Of a DNA stretch of 64,000 nucleotides, positions 18,574-27,035 are shown piece by piece (positions within the stretch are counted from its first letter, which is position 1; each line of letters starts with the position of its first letter). The stretch is from contig NZ_JAVCAP010000002.1 in the NCBI RefSeq assembly GCF_030769565.1, positions 1 through 64,000 of the forward strand. The letters are read 5' to 3'. A program made the position numbers and the translations under genes. The DNA comes from Methylophilus aquaticus. GTDB lineage: Bacteria; Pseudomonadota; Gammaproteobacteria; Burkholderiales; Methylophilaceae. The notes under the pieces are model-generated. The model was not told where the DNA came from, searched no databases, and saw only the letters and a program-made list of their open reading frames with translations.

Positions 18574-20733
18574 TTAGAATTTGTATTGCGCACTGAGGCC
18601 CAGCAAATAATTGCGATCCGCACCAGTTTCGTAAAACAAACTGTTACCATCATTAATTCTGACAGAACCGATATATTCTTTATCGAACATATTTTCTACA
18701 CGAATATATTCTTTAAAGCGCCAGTTTGTTAGGTTTTGCTCAAAACCTGCACGTACGTTGAAAATGGTGTAAGAGGGCGCAGAATCACTGTTGACGTCAT
18801 CTACATAGACTTTGCTGTTATATCTTCCTTCGAGCGCCGTATAGAATCCCATGGGGGCATATCTCCATGCAATCTCGCCGTAGATTTGACTTGAATATGT
18901 GCCCGGGATTTTATTGCCTGCCAACACGGTTTTGGTTGTAACGACAGCACCCGCTTGCGACGAGCTTGTGAAGGCGTCTTTAAACTCGGCATCTAGCAGC
19001 GTATATGCAATATAAGTACTCAGATTATTTTCAAACTTGGAGTCCAGCGATAACTCTAAACCTTTGCGCTCAGTTTTACCTGCGTTAGTAAATGAGGAAC
19101 GTCCCGCGTTGGTAAACGAAGTCACAATTTCATCATCAGTCATTATTTTAAATAAAGTCATGTTGAGTCGAGTGTTGTCGTTCAGAAAAGCTTTTGCGCC
19201 GACTTCAAAATTATTACTTTCCGAAGGCTTTAATGAAAGATTGGGTTTGCTGGCGACGCCAGAGGCTACGCTGTCGAATGCAGCCTCGATAAAAGTAGGG
19301 GTTTCAAAACCCTTACCAAAGTTGGCATAAAGGTTTAAAGTTTCTGTCACTTTCCAAACTGCCCCAATGACAGGAGTGGTTTTTTGGTATTCAACATTGC
19401 CGCTGTTGTCGCCGTTTACAGTGAGTAAGTTGTCTTTTACCTGGAGTCTAACTTTTGTATGGCGTGCTCCAGCGTGCACATCTACAGTGGGTGTCAGGCT
19501 TAATTTCCCCTGAAGGTACTGGTCAAAATTCGTTGATATATTTTGCTCGTTTCTGTTCGCTGTGCTTATAACTGCGCCATTACTTAGAATATTTGTATCT
19601 TTGCGGTCATCATTGGACTTGCCGTATGTTAAGCCTGCTGAAACAGTATAAGGTAAGCCGTATATTGCACCTGCATTATCCCAGCGCAAATCCATGCCAT
19701 AAAACTCACGATCAATTTCACTAAGGCGTGCGTTAGTGCCAGTTCCACCTGGCCCAGTCAAAACTGTTGCTAAAGGCGTGGTTGTTAAAGTTTGCGCATT
19801 ACCACGTGTACCCACATACGGAATAAAGCTTATCTTGTTGCTTTCATTAAAAGCATGTTCAAGATTAAAACCAACCTGTGTATGGTCGCGTTTTACGCTG
19901 GTGTTGGCAAATGTTGCCGCCGCGATAGACTGATTTCTCGTTGCGCTTGAAAAAGCTCTGGCACGATCGAGACCCAAAGGATCTTGCGCGTCCTGGTCGA
20001 ACCAGTTCACCAATGCTGTGAGATGGGTGTCTTCTGACACGTTGAACTTGAATTTGGCAGTGGCCATTTGTTTTTTACCGCTGCCATGGTTTCTAAAGCT
20101 GTCGGTTTCAAAGTTGGAGATGTTGAGTAAATACTCAACCCCCTCGCTTTGCCCGGCTGCTTCTAATATTTGGCGTTTTGTATCATAGCTGCCGAACATG
20201 ACTGTGCCACCAATTTCTGGTGTTTGTGGCGCTGCTTTTGTAAACATCTGGATTACGCCGCCAGAAGAGTTTCCGTAGAGTGATGAGAACGGGCCGCGCA
20301 TGACTTCTATGCTTTTAATGGATGATAAATCCACCACGCCTGGCTGGCCTTGGCCGTCTGGCATTGTCAGGGGGATGCCATCCACATAGACGCGTACTCC
20401 GCGGACACCAAAGGCAGAGCGGGCGCCAAATCCTCTTGATGAAATTTGTGGGTCTTGCGCCTGATTGTTGCGATTTTGCGCAGTGATGCCAGGGACGCGA
20501 ATCAAACTTTCAGATAAGAGCATTTGCTGTTGCCCATTTTGAATATCTTTTTGTTCGACCACATCAATCGCCACTGGTAAATCAAAGCTATTTTGCGCCT
20601 GTCGCGTAGCTGTTATTACAACAGGAGAGAGGGTTAATGTTTTTTCGTCTTCTGTTTCAGCAAAAGCGATGTCGCCACAGATAGCCGAAATAGCCAGGCA
20701 TAAAGGAGTCAATGTCAGTACTGGATAGCGCAT
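18574..20733 (-). CDS. TonB-dependent outer-membrane receptor, YncD/PqqU-like
   Basis: This 719-residue protein has a signal peptide (MRYPVLTLTP, cleavage after AFA near residue 25), a TonB box region (LSPVVITATR), a plug domain with SRGFGARSAFGVRGVRVYVD and MPDGQGQPG, RGPFSSLYGNSSGG, and a beta barrel ending in LLGLSAQYKF with terminal Phe. The plug resembles E. coli YncD (PqqU), reported to take up PQQ. That substrate is an inference from remembered similarity, and other chelates are possible. A TTG start at 20745 is less likely than ATG 20733, which has GGAA at the right distance. Confidence 0.85.
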   Translation of the reverse strand: MRYPVLTLTPLCLAISAICGDIAFAETEDEKTLTLSPVVITATRQAQNSFDLPVAIDVVEQKDIQNGQQQMLLSESLIRVPGITAQNRNNQAQDPQISSRGFGARSAFGVRGVRVYVDGIPLTMPDGQGQPGVVDLSSIKSIEVMRGPFSSLYGNSSGGVIQMFTKAAPQTPEIGGTVMFGSYDTKRQILEAAGQSEGVEYLLNISNFETDSFRNHGSGKKQMATAKFKFNVSEDTHLTALVNWFDQDAQDPLGLDRARAFSSATRNQSIAAATFANTSVKRDHTQVGFNLEHAFNESNKISFIPYVGTRGNAQTLTTTPLATVLTGPGGTGTNARLSEIDREFYGMDLRWDNAGAIYGLPYTVSAGLTYGKSNDDRKDTNILSNGAVISTANRNEQNISTNFDQYLQGKLSLTPTVDVHAGARHTKVRLQVKDNLLTVNGDNSGNVEYQKTTPVIGAVWKVTETLNLYANFGKGFETPTFIEAAFDSVASGVASKPNLSLKPSESNNFEVGAKAFLNDNTRLNMTLFKIMTDDEIVTSFTNAGRSSFTNAGKTERKGLELSLDSKFENNLSTYIAYTLLDAEFKDAFTSSSQAGAVVTTKTVLAGNKIPGTYSSQIYGEIAWRYAPMGFYTALEGRYNSKVYVDDVNSDSAPSYTIFNVRAGFEQNLTNWRFKEYIRVENMFDKEYIGSVRINDGNSLFYETGADRNYLLGLSAQYKF

Positions 20734-20825
20734 GGGTGTTTCCAAAAAAATTAATCGCGCGATTGTAAGCTGAGTGGAGGGTAAAACTTCTCAGTATTTT
20801 CATGAAAATACTGCTTGGGTCTGGA

Positions 20826-22034
20826 TTATGCGGATGTATTTAACTGCTGGCTGAGGTAAGTCAATATTTGATGTGCAATCTCAATTTTATTTGATTGCGG
20901 CAGGGTTGTGTGGCCGCTATCGTCAATAATGGTCACCGTGTTTTCATCATTCCCAATGGCTGAGACAGCATGGTTAGCAATGATCATTGGGATATTCTTG
21001 GCTATTCTTTTTTGTGATGCATATGCAATCACCTGTTCGGTTTCCGCTGCAAATCCTACACAGTAAGGAGGGTTCGGTAGTGAGGCAACTTCGGCAAGAA
21101 TGTCTCTGTTTCTTTTAAGCTCTATCGTAAGTGTAGGCTCACTTTTTTTTATTTTTTGAGAGGAGGTTTGCTTCGGGCTATAGTCGGCAACTGCTGCAAC
21201 GGCAATGAATATTTCTTGATGCGCCACTTGCTGCATGACTGCCAGATACATACTTTCTGCCGAGGGTGCATGCACGGCATGCTGGACTGGAGGCAGCGAG
21301 GTGGTGGTTTGTCCGTACACCAGTGTCACCTCTGCACCCATCCGAGTGGCCATCGCCGCCAGCGAAAACCCCATTTTTCCGCTGCTCTGATTAGTAATGC
21401 CGCGAATAGGGTCCAGCATTTCGATGGTTGCACCAGCCGTTATCAGGATTTTTCTGCCAGCCAGTAGTTTAGGGGTGAGGCAAGCAAGCACGCCTTCTAG
21501 TAGAGTTTCTGGTTCTAGCACCCTACCTGCACCAATTTCGCCACATGCTTGTTCGCCACTTTCTGGTCCAAGCAGGGTAATGTCATCAAGCTCAAGCTGT
21601 GCAATGTTGCGCTGCGTTGCCGGATTCTCCCACATTTGTTTATTCATAGCGGGGGCAACCAGTAGTGGGCACTCACGTGCAAGGCAAAGTGTTGAAAGCA
21701 GATCATTTGCTGTGCCGTGTGCTAACTTGGCAATGAAGTCGGCACTTCCCGGGGCAATTAAAATCAGATCAGCCTGTCTGCTGAGTTCAATGTGGGGCAT
21801 GCCGTTGTGTATACGTTGATCCCAGCTATCGACAAATACCGGCAGGCCTGATAGCGCCTGCATCGTGGTCGGAGTGATAAAGTGCGTGGCTGCTTCAGTC
21901 ATGGCTACTTGCACACTGACACCTTGTTTAATTAGCAGGCGTACCAGTTCTGCAGTTTTGTAGGCTGCGATCCCGCCGGTAATTCCAAGCAAAATATGTG
22001 GCATACGATGGGGAAATTTTTGCATGAAAGACAT
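20826..22034 (-). CDS. coaBC: Bifunctional CoaBC (PPC synthetase / decarboxylase)
   Basis: CoaBC joins cysteine to phosphopantothenate and decarboxylates the product in coenzyme A synthesis. The N-terminal CoaC flavoprotein domain shows GITGGIAAYKTAELVR, the PAMNKQMWENPATQ motif and the cysteine of GEQACGEIGAGR. The C-terminal CoaB domain shows ITAGATIEMLDPIRGITNQSSGKMG and the KKSEPTLTIELKRNRDIL type segment. Several starts are possible (22091, 22034, 22025, 22004) and none has a good ribosome binding site; 22034 or 22004 fit family length best. Confidence 0.93.
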   Translation of the reverse strand: MSFMQKFPHRMPHILLGITGGIAAYKTAELVRLLIKQGVSVQVAMTEAATHFITPTTMQALSGLPVFVDSWDQRIHNGMPHIELSRQADLILIAPGSADFIAKLAHGTANDLLSTLCLARECPLLVAPAMNKQMWENPATQRNIAQLELDDITLLGPESGEQACGEIGAGRVLEPETLLEGVLACLTPKLLAGRKILITAGATIEMLDPIRGITNQSSGKMGFSLAAMATRMGAEVTLVYGQTTTSLPPVQHAVHAPSAESMYLAVMQQVAHQEIFIAVAAVADYSPKQTSSQKIKKSEPTLTIELKRNRDILAEVASLPNPPYCVGFAAETEQVIAYASQKRIAKNIPMIIANHAVSAIGNDENTVTIIDDSGHTTLPQSNKIEIAHQILTYLSQQLNTSA

Positions 22035-22124
22035 TCTAACTGAGGTGGCACGGTTTGTAATCTGGCCACATGTAACGAAATCTTTAAACATGTTAATATT
22101 ACTGAGGCGCGAGATTGGAATGGC

Positions 22125-22892
22125 ATGTTAAAAACAATCAGAATTTCTTTCTGGGTAATTGTGGTGTTGGCAGTGTTATTGCCGTTATGGGAGGAGTACC
22201 AGATTTTACAATGGCGCAAGCCTTTGTATGTGGCTCTGTATCCAGTCAATGCCGATGGTGATACGGAGGTTGAAAGCTATATTAATAGCCTGACACAAAG
22301 CGATTTTGTCATGCTGGAAGAGTATTTTTCGGCAGAGGCACTGCGATATCAGCTCAATATACGCAGGCCTGTGATGGTGAGGCTAGGCCCGGTGGTCAAA
22401 GAAATACCTCCTGCGCCCCCTGCAGTTAATGGGCATCTGCTTGATATCATGCGTTGGAGTCTCAAGTTTCGAGTTTTTGGTTGGCAGCATCACCCCGATG
22501 TTGGCGTGCCCGCAGATATCAAGCTTTATTTGCTGTTTTATAACACAGGCAAGCATACGCATTTGCTACATTCGACTGCGCTTAATAAAGGGCGTATCGG
22601 GCGCGTAAATTTATTTGCTGATGTGCACCATCATGACGTGAATATGGTGGTGGTTGCGCATGAGTTGTTACACACGTTAAAAGCAACGGATAAATATAGC
22701 CTTGCTGATAATGAACCGATATTTCCGCAAGGCTATGTGGAGCCGTATGCTCAACCAATCTATCCACAAAGCATGGCAGAGATTATGGCTGGAAAAATTC
22801 CACAGACTGAGCACAGTTCGCGCATGGCGCGGCATTTGAATGAAACGGTTATCGGTAGAAAAACTGCAAGAGAAATAGGCTGGTTAAAGTAA
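22125..22892 (+). CDS. Membrane-anchored HExxH protein, putative metallopeptidase
   Basis: I do not recognise a named family. The 255-residue protein has one N-terminal membrane segment (about residues 8-21) and a soluble part with [18 protein letters not shown], an HExxH zinc motif at His179-Glu180-His183 followed by Asp189. A third ligand could be that aspartate or a later glutamate. The short spacing recalls the metzincin-like HExxHxxxxxD arrangement. The order is divergent from coaBC, with radC 22 nt downstream on the same strand. Peptidase activity is inferred from the motif only. Confidence 0.65.
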   Translation: MLKTIRISFWVIVVLAVLLPLWEEYQILQWRKPLYVALYPVNADGDTEVESYINSLTQSDFVMLEEYFSAEALRYQLNIRRPVMVRLGPVVKEIPPAPPAVNGHLLDIMRWSLKFRVFGWQHHPDVGVPADIKLYLLFYNTGKHTHLLHSTALNKGRIGRVNLFADVHHHDVNMVVVAHELLHTLKATDKYSLADNEPIFPQGYVEPYAQPIYPQSMAEIMAGKIPQTEHSSRMARHLNETVIGRKTAREIGWLK

Positions 22893-22914
22893 TCACAAAT
22901 TAAGGAGGCTTGCT

Positions 22915-23589
22915 GTGGCAATTACTGATTGGCCTGAACAAGAGCGTCCGCGAGAAAAGTTATTGCGTCTCGGTGTGCACGCGTTGTCTGATGCTGAGTT
23001 ACTGGCTATTTTTCTCCGAGTCGGAGTGACCGGAAAGACTGCCGTCGATTTGGCCAGAGACCTGCTGCAGCATTTTCACACTTTAAATGGTATTTTTGCT
23101 GCCAGCATGGTCAGTATGCGTCAAGTGCATGGTATGGGGTTTAGCAAATACTGCCAGTTGCAGGCAGTGATGGAGATGAGTAAGCGCGCACTGGGGGAAC
23201 AGTTGCATGAAACTGACAGCTTCACGGCACCTCAACAGGTCAAACAATATCTGCAGTTAAGTTTGTCACAGCTGGATCGCGAGGTATTTGGGGTGATGTT
23301 TCTGGATACTCAGAATCGCCTGCTGGCCTATGAAACTTTGTTCGAAGGTGGATTGATGCAAACCAGTGTGCATCCGCGCGAAGTGGTGAAGCGGGCGCTG
23401 GCGCACAATGCAGCAGCAGTCATTCTCAGCCATAATCATCCGACAGGTGTGGCACAACCGAGCCGGCCAGATCAGCAATTAACGCAAACGCTTAAGGATG
23501 CCTTGCATTTGATTGACGTGCGTGTGCTTGATCATATTATCGTGGCTGGTCAGCACACGTATTCTTTCAGCGAGCAAGGAATGTTGTAG
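22915..23589 (+). CDS. radC: RadC family protein (JAB/MPN domain)
   Basis: This 224-residue protein has an N-terminal helix-hairpin-helix-like part (about 1-100) and a C-terminal JAMM metal site, [15 protein letters not shown], with the HxH and later Asp ligands. Length matches E. coli RadC (222). Despite the name, a DNA repair role is not established. The start is GTG at 22915 with the strong ribosome binding site AAGGAGG at 22902-22908, which decides the start. Confidence 0.93.
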   Translation: MAITDWPEQERPREKLLRLGVHALSDAELLAIFLRVGVTGKTAVDLARDLLQHFHTLNGIFAASMVSMRQVHGMGFSKYCQLQAVMEMSKRALGEQLHETDSFTAPQQVKQYLQLSLSQLDREVFGVMFLDTQNRLLAYETLFEGGLMQTSVHPREVVKRALAHNAAAVILSHNHPTGVAQPSRPDQQLTQTLKDALHLIDVRVLDHIIVAGQHTYSFSEQGML

Positions 23590-23626
23590 CAAAAAAACGA
23601 TGATATAGCAAGATAAGGCAAGGGAT

Positions 23627-23702
23627 TGGTGGGTGCTAACGGGGTCGAACCGCTGACATTCGCCTTGTAAGGGCGACGCTCTACCAACTGAGCTAAGCAC
23701 CC
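23627..23702 (-). tRNA. tRNA-Val (anticodon UAC)
   Basis: The minus strand folds as a 76-nt cloverleaf. Acceptor GGGTGCT pairs with AGCACCC, the D loop has AGCTCAGTTGGTAGAGC, anticodon stem TCGCC/GGCGA encloses the loop CTTACAA with anticodon TAC, and the T arm has GGTTCGACCCC. The CCA end is encoded (23629-23627). The anticodon reads GUA and probably other valine codons. Confidence 0.95.
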
Positions 23703-23723
23703 GTGCCTTCAAACGAAGCGCGC

Positions 23724-23752
23724 ATGATACATAAAACCATTTTCGACCGCAA
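23724..23752 (-). promoter_or_regulatory. Probable promoter of tRNA-Val
   Basis: On the minus strand TTGCGG (23752-23747), a 17-nt spacer and TATCAT (23729-23724), followed by a GC-rich discriminator GCGCGC, a feature of stringently controlled stable-RNA promoters. The -35 match is weak. Confidence 0.5.
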
Positions 23753-23825
23753 GCGTTCGTCTCAATATTTTTAAGCAAGGGTGTTTATATTTGGCAAGTT
23801 TTAGCCGGGTTAAGGCTGTGTGAGA

Positions 23826-24068
23826 TCAGACAGTCAGTTTTTGGGTAAGTGCCACCAGTTGTTGTGAAATTTCTGCGACGCTGATTTTACGTTTCTCCGC
23901 CATTTCGGAAAGCAGGTGATAAGCGTCATCCGTACTCAAATTGCGTTGCCTCATCAGAATGTCTCTGGCATGATCAACCAGCTTTTGCTCTTCCTCACTC
24001 AGGGATTGCAAATGGCCATATAAGGTTGCGTTTGCTGCAGTGGACATGGGTAACGGTGTGGTTCTCAT
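23826..24068 (-). CDS. ANTAR-domain-only protein
   Basis: This 80-residue protein consists of a short N-terminal part and one ANTAR domain (about residues 25-75): LVDHARDILMRQRNLSTDDA then YHLLSEMAEKRKISVAEIS, matching the three-helix pattern of AmiR, NasR and EutV antiterminators. ANTAR domains bind paired RNA hairpins and stop terminator formation. No receiver or sensor domain is present, so how it would be controlled is not visible. An alternative start is Met8 (MSTAANATLY). It is divergent from cstA with about 250 nt between them. Confidence 0.75.
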   Translation of the reverse strand: MRTTPLPMSTAANATLYGHLQSLSEEEQKLVDHARDILMRQRNLSTDDAYHLLSEMAEKRKISVAEISQQLVALTQKLTV

Positions 24069-24319
24069 TTAAGACATCAATGTATCATTAGACTGACTTT
24101 GGTTTAGCAATCAGCATGCCAGTTTGAAAATGTATTTTAACATGATGATTTTAAATATGTTTTTGGATAAAATGCAGGGGCTGTCAATGTGGCGGCCTTG
24201 CATGCTGCCGCACCATTGCAGTGCTGTTGCACCAGTCGGGCGAAAGCCGTTGGCTATCTGTAAACAGGGACACGCACCAGACTTTAGTCGCAGTTAGAAA
24301 ATAAAACGGGGAGTGATCA

Positions 24320-26371
24320 GTGGTAAAAAGAGTGTGGGGGCGTGCTGGTTGGGGGGGCTTGGCGTTGTTGGGGGCTTGTGCGCTGGCGCAGGTGGCTTGG
24401 GCACGGGGCGAGACTTTGAATGCACTGTGGCTAATTACGGCGGCTGTTTGCATTTATTTGATTGCATACCGCTTTTATGCGGCCTGGATTGCTGCCAGGG
24501 TATTAACAATTGATGCCACCCGCGCAACGCCTGGCGAGCGCTTAAACAATGGGCGCGATTTTATGCCGACCAATCGCTGGGTGGTATTTGGTCACCATTT
24601 TGCGGCAATTGCGGGCCCCGGCCCTTTGGTGGGACCGATGCTGGCTGCCCAGTTTGGCTATTTGCCCGGCACTTTGTGGATACTGATCGGTGCCGTGCTT
24701 GGTGGGGCTGTACAAGACATGGTCACCCTGTTTTTCTCCACACGTCGTAATGGCCGCAGCCTGGGGCAAATGGCGCGTGATGAAATTGGTGCGATTGGCG
24801 GGACGGCGGCACTGATTGGCACCTTCATGATCATGATCATCCTGATCGCCGTATTGGGATTGGTGGTTGTGAATGCCATGAAGCATAGTCCATGGGGGAC
24901 GGCGACAGTGGCCGCTACGATTCCCATCGCCATGCTGGTTGGCGTGTATATGCGCTATCTGCGCCCTGGTCGCGTATTGGAGGCTTCCGTGCTGGGTGTG
25001 CTGCTATTGCTCGCCTCTGTGGGGCTAGGTGGCTGGGTCGACCATCATCCCGTGCTCGCACCCCTGTTTGATCATGAAGGGCTGCCACTGGCTTTTTGCA
25101 TTATTGGCTATGGTTTTGCAGCCGCGGTACTCCCGGTGTGGTTGCTATTGGCCCCGCGAGATTATCTGTCTACATTTATGAAGCTGGGGACTGTATTACT
25201 GCTGGCGATTGCGATTTTACTGTTGCGCCCCCAAATTCACATGCCTGCGGTCACGCCGTTTATTGATGGCACGGGACCGATTTTTGGCGGCAAGCTGTTT
25301 CCGTTTGTGTTTATCACGATAGCCTGCGGCGCAATTTCCGGCTTTCATGCCCTGATCGCCAGTGGCACGACGCCCAAGCTGATCTCCAGCGAGGGGGATA
25401 TTCGCATGATCGGCTACGGCGCCATGTTGCTGGAGAGTTTTGTTGCCATTATGGCCATGATCGCCGCCACGGTGCTTGAGCCTGGTGTTTATTTTGCCAT
25501 TAACAGCCCGGCGGGTGTGGTAGGTAAAGAAGCGCTAGATGCAGTGAATACCATCAGTGGCTGGGGCTATGAGGTGACCGTAGCGCAAATGCAGCATCTG
25601 GCAGATGCCATGGGTGAAAGTACCCTGTTTGCCCGCACCGGTGGCGCCCCCAGTCTGGCAGTCGGGATGGCGAGTATTTTTGGCAGTGTGTTTGGCGAGC
25701 ATTTGCTGGCGTTGTGGTATCACTTTGCCATTATGTTTGAGGCTATTTTTATTTTAACCACACTGGATGCCGGTACAAGGGTGGGGCGTTTTATGCTGCA
25801 GGATATGCTGGGTAATCTGCACCCCAAATTAGGCGCAACCTCTTATACGCCTTCAGTGATTCTCACCAGTGCACTGGTGGTGGCGGGTTGGGGTTATTTT
25901 CTTTATATCGGCGTCATCGACCCGAATGGAGGCGTGAATATATTGTGGCCCTTGTTTGGTATTGCGAACCAGATGCTGGCTGCGATTGCGCTATCGGTGG
26001 CGACGGGCATTCTGGTCAAATCCGGCAGGCTTCAGTTTGCCTGGATTACCGCGCTTCCGCTGACCTGGCTGCTGGCAATTACCAGTGCCGCTGCTTATGA
26101 AAAAACCTTCAGCGATGATATCCGTGTCGGTTTTTTTGCTGCGGCCAATGATCTGGCACACAAGCTGTCTGCTGGGCTGCTGCCCCCGGAAAAAGCGGCT
26201 GTTGCGCCGCAACTGATTTTTAACCAGCAACTGGATGCCTGGCTCACCCTGTTTTTTGTGGCGATGCTATGGATCGTGGTGATGGATATGTTGCTGATGT
26301 GCTGGCGGAGTGTGCGGGGCAAGGCAGTGTTACCCAGCAGCGAGACAGCCTATGTGGCAACCCGGCTGTAA
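24320..26371 (+). CDS. cstA: CstA/BtsT family carbon starvation transporter
   Basis: This 683-residue inner-membrane protein with many membrane segments has the family core MPTNRWVVFGHHFAAIAGPG, PLVGPMLAAQFGYLPGTLW, VQDMVTLFFSTRRNGRSLG and SGFHALIASGTTPKLISSE. Family members import peptides (CstA) or pyruvate (BtsT); which applies here cannot be told. The start is GTG 24320 with GGGGAG 6-11 nt upstream. A YbdD-type partner gene follows, as in E. coli. Confidence 0.92.
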   Translation: MVKRVWGRAGWGGLALLGACALAQVAWARGETLNALWLITAAVCIYLIAYRFYAAWIAARVLTIDATRATPGERLNNGRDFMPTNRWVVFGHHFAAIAGPGPLVGPMLAAQFGYLPGTLWILIGAVLGGAVQDMVTLFFSTRRNGRSLGQMARDEIGAIGGTAALIGTFMIMIILIAVLGLVVVNAMKHSPWGTATVAATIPIAMLVGVYMRYLRPGRVLEASVLGVLLLLASVGLGGWVDHHPVLAPLFDHEGLPLAFCIIGYGFAAAVLPVWLLLAPRDYLSTFMKLGTVLLLAIAILLLRPQIHMPAVTPFIDGTGPIFGGKLFPFVFITIACGAISGFHALIASGTTPKLISSEGDIRMIGYGAMLLESFVAIMAMIAATVLEPGVYFAINSPAGVVGKEALDAVNTISGWGYEVTVAQMQHLADAMGESTLFARTGGAPSLAVGMASIFGSVFGEHLLALWYHFAIMFEAIFILTTLDAGTRVGRFMLQDMLGNLHPKLGATSYTPSVILTSALVVAGWGYFLYIGVIDPNGGVNILWPLFGIANQMLAAIALSVATGILVKSGRLQFAWITALPLTWLLAITSAAAYEKTFSDDIRVGFFAAANDLAHKLSAGLLPPEKAAVAPQLIFNQQLDAWLTLFFVAMLWIVVMDMLLMCWRSVRGKAVLPSSETAYVATRL

Positions 26372-26452
26372 CATGAGATGAATAAACATCACAGGTGAAC
26401 CACTGTGATGTGATTGGCTCAAAGCTAAATAACGCAGATTGAGAGGGCAAGT

Positions 26453-26641
26453 ATGCAATGGTTAAAGCAATGTTGGGAGCGTATCCGCCAGTTATCCGGT
26501 GATGATGCCTATGACCGCTATCTGGCGCACTATGCCGAGCAGCACGCCGACCTGCCCGAAGCCGGTCCTCCCTTGTCTCGCGCCGCCTTTTTCAGGCAAT
26601 GGCAGGATCAAAAGTGGAAAGGGATTAAACGGTGTTGTTAA
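26453..26641 (+). CDS. YbdD/YjiX family protein, partner of CstA
   Basis: This 62-residue protein has the family pattern of a helical N-terminus, YDRYLAHYAEQH, FFRQWQDQKWKG and the terminal RCC. Such genes accompany cstA or btsT and appear needed for transport in enterobacteria. GAGAGGG lies ahead of the ATG. The last 10 nt overlap the start of the next gene. Confidence 0.85.
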   Translation: MQWLKQCWERIRQLSGDDAYDRYLAHYAEQHADLPEAGPPLSRAAFFRQWQDQKWKGIKRCC

Positions 26642-26889
26642 GCGATGCGGATATTTCGCGGGTGATCGAAATGGCCTGGGAAGATCGTACACCGTTTGAG
26701 GCGATTGAACACCAGTTCGGACTTAATCAGGCCGGCGTCCTCAAATTGATGCGTGGCCATTTGAATGCGGCCAGTTTCAAGTCCTGGCGTAAGCGTACCC
26801 GTGGGCAGTTGACCAAGCATGCCATGCTGCGCAATCAGAACATCAGTCGACATTGTTCGCACTATCAGCACAAGCAAAACAGACCTTAA
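26632..26889 (+). CDS. DUF2805 (TIGR03643-type) protein
   Basis: This 85-residue protein contains IEMAWEDRTPFEAIEHQFGL and ASFKSWRKRTRGQLTKH, the hallmark of a short widespread family of unknown function with a predicted helix-turn-helix-like part (about 20-45). The start is GTG 26632, overlapping the YbdD-like gene by 10 nt, so translation is likely coupled. The C-terminal 20 residues (RNQNISRHCSH and after) extend beyond the conserved part. Confidence 0.8.
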   Translation: MLLSDADISRVIEMAWEDRTPFEAIEHQFGLNQAGVLKLMRGHLNAASFKSWRKRTRGQLTKHAMLRNQNISRHCSHYQHKQNRP

Positions 26890-27035
26890 CGCGCTGCATT
26901 GTTTTGAAAGGCTGTCTTGGATCTGCTGCTTGCCCAAGATATTGTGAGTGGAATGTAACAAACAAATCTTGACTGCACATGCGCATGCCTTATTCAGTTA
27001 AAATAAGGTTTTAATGACAATCCTAGTGTTTCTCC

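Noticed and set aside
24190-24245. Two small hairpin-like sequences (GCGGC/GCCGC and TGCA/TGCA) upstream of cstA as an ANTAR target
   Set aside because: Loops are not hexanucleotides with A1 and G4 and no terminator overlaps the second, so the ANTAR recognition pattern is not met.
26969-27004. TTGACT and TAAAAT before ilvD as a promoter
   Set aside because: The spacer is 24 nt, and 16-17 nt downstream of TTGACT no acceptable -10 is present.
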